DNA from: an uncultured Clostridia bacterium
Lineage (GTDB): Bacteria; Bacillota; Clostridia; TANB77; CAG-508
Length of the DNA: 5,340 nt
Direction of reading: 5' to 3'
NCBI GenBank assembly: GCA_947630155.1
Contig: CANRGM010000063.1
Location: forward strand, 1-5,340
Part shown: positions 4,538 to 5,340 of the stretch, in pieces
How the letters are laid out: each line of letters begins with the position of its first letter
Position numbering within the stretch: the stretch's first letter is position 1
Program-made: the position numbers and the translations under genes
The notes under the pieces: generated by a model
Told to the model about the DNA's origin: nothing
The model's input: the letters and a program-made list of their open reading frames with translations, nothing else
Databases searched by the model: none

Positions 4538-5340
4538 ATGAAATTAGGAATTGCTCTTTCTGGTGGAGGTATTCGTGGAATTGCTCATGCAGGCGTTTTG
4601 CAAGCATTAGAAGAAAATGGAATAAAGCCAGATGTAATAGGTGGTACTAGTTGTGGAAGTTTAATAGCAAGCATGTATGCTATAGGGTATTCACCATATC
4701 ATATTTTTATTTTATTTAAAAGATATGCTAAAGCAATAGCAAAGACTAATGCAATTCCAATAATAAGTGGAATTAATAGTTGTATATTCAAAAAAACACC
4801 TGTAATTTCTGGATTAAATAATGGAGAGAAAATAGAAGATTTGGTTAATCATATGGCCAACCAAAGAAAAATCTATAATGTAAATGAAATAGAAATGCCG
4901 ATAGTTATCCCCACTGTAGATATGATTAGTGGAAAAGAATTCATAATTACAAATTGTAATTCAAAAAGTCAAATGAAAGAAAAAGAATATATAAATGATA
5001 TGAGTATTGGTAGAGCAGTTAGAGCTAGTAGTAGTTTTCCAGCATATTTTAGCCCTTGTATGCATAAAGATTATGCATTTATGGATGGTGGAGCTTTAAA
5101 TAATGTGCCGGTAGAAGATGTTAGGAATCTTGGAGCAGATGTTGTGATTGCAGTTAAATTTCATGCAGATAGTGTTGATCAAAATAGTAACATCATGGAT
5201 ATTGTTATGAAATCTGTGGATATAATGGGAAATAAGATTTCAGAAAATAGTTTAAATACTAGTGATTATATTTTAGATGTTTATACTGATAAGGTGGGAT
5301 TATTGGATATTAAAAAATTAGATAAGTGTTATGAGTATGG
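4538..5340 (+). CDS. Patatin-like phospholipase, 3' end beyond window
   Basis: An open frame of 267 complete codons starts at ATG 4538, with GGAGG (4528-4532) five bases upstream, and continues past the window end without a stop. It has the full patatin signature. The oxyanion-hole loop SGGGIRG is at 8-14. The nucleophile elbow G-T-S-C-G is at 36-40 with catalytic Ser38. The second half of the Ser-Asp dyad is DGG at 183-185 with Asp183, preceded by RASSSFPAYFSP. Patatin-like enzymes are serine acyl hydrolases that release fatty acids from membrane lipids. No signal peptide is present, so a cytoplasmic, membrane-associated enzyme is likely. All expected catalytic residues lie inside the visible part, and bacterial members of about 280-320 residues are common, so only a short C-terminal piece may be missing. 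Its physiological substrate is unknown. No confident promoter was found in the AT-rich spacer 4426-4527. Confidence 0.92.
   Translation, partial: MKLGIALSGGGIRGIAHAGVLQALEENGIKPDVIGGTSCGSLIASMYAIGYSPYHIFILFKRYAKAIAKTNAIPIISGINSCIFKKTPVISGLNNGEKIEDLVNHMANQRKIYNVNEIEMPIVIPTVDMISGKEFIITNCNSKSQMKEKEYINDMSIGRAVRASSSFPAYFSPCMHKDYAFMDGGALNNVPVEDVRNLGADVVIAVKFHADSVDQNSNIMDIVMKSVDIMGNKISENSLNTSDYILDVYTDKVGLLDIKKLDKCYEY

Noticed and set aside
4538..5340. Patatin-like gene as a CBASS (CapV-type) antiphage effector
   Set aside because: CapV effectors sit beside a CD-NTase cyclase gene. None is visible upstream, where the neighbours are ribosomal genes; the downstream side is outside the window. A housekeeping patatin is the simpler reading.

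Overview
The window looks like chromosomal DNA of an AT-rich, Gram-positive Firmicute, most likely a clostridium. The evidence is the strongly A+T-biased codon use, AGGAGG-type ribosome binding sites, sigma-A-like promoters, and an rpsF-ssb-rpsR operon. The encoded S18 is of the cysteine-containing form, and the SSB ends in DDLPF. I could not run a similarity search, so the lineage is inferred. All six genes lie on the + strand. The six Trp codons I located are TGG and no coding frame is interrupted by TGA, which fits the standard bacterial code.

Layout: (1) 1-1771, a promoter and a 556-residue MOP-superfamily lipid/polysaccharide flippase of the SpoVB/YabM/MurJ-like type. (2) 1772-2211, a gap with a possible weak promoter, the DNA-bending protein HU, and a clear intrinsic terminator. 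(3) 2223-3253, an extended -10 promoter, a soluble diacylglycerol/lipid kinase, and a hairpin-plus-T-run terminator. The terminator overlaps the promoter of the next operon. (4) 3191-4425, promoter, structured leader, rpsF (S6), ssb, rpsR (S18) and a strong terminator. (5) 4426-5340, an AT-rich spacer and the first 267 codons of a patatin-like phospholipase, cut by the window end.

The rpsF-ssb-rpsR genes are a classic unit coupling small-subunit ribosomal proteins to single-stranded DNA binding. The flippase-HU pair resembles the clostridial yabM-mazG-hup neighbourhood with mazG missing. The lipid kinase and the patatin-like hydrolase both act on membrane glycerolipids, but separate promoters and terminators insulate them from the ribosomal operon, so their closeness is not evidence of a joint pathway.

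Four starts matter for annotation. The lipid kinase probably starts at 2274 (not 2262), rpsF at 3306 (not the GTG at 3297) and ssb at 3631 (not 3598). The patatin-like gene starts at 4538 and runs off the end. I found no mobile element, CRISPR array, tRNA, rRNA or defence system. This is an ordinary housekeeping region whose most interesting parts are the regulatory sequences around rpsF.
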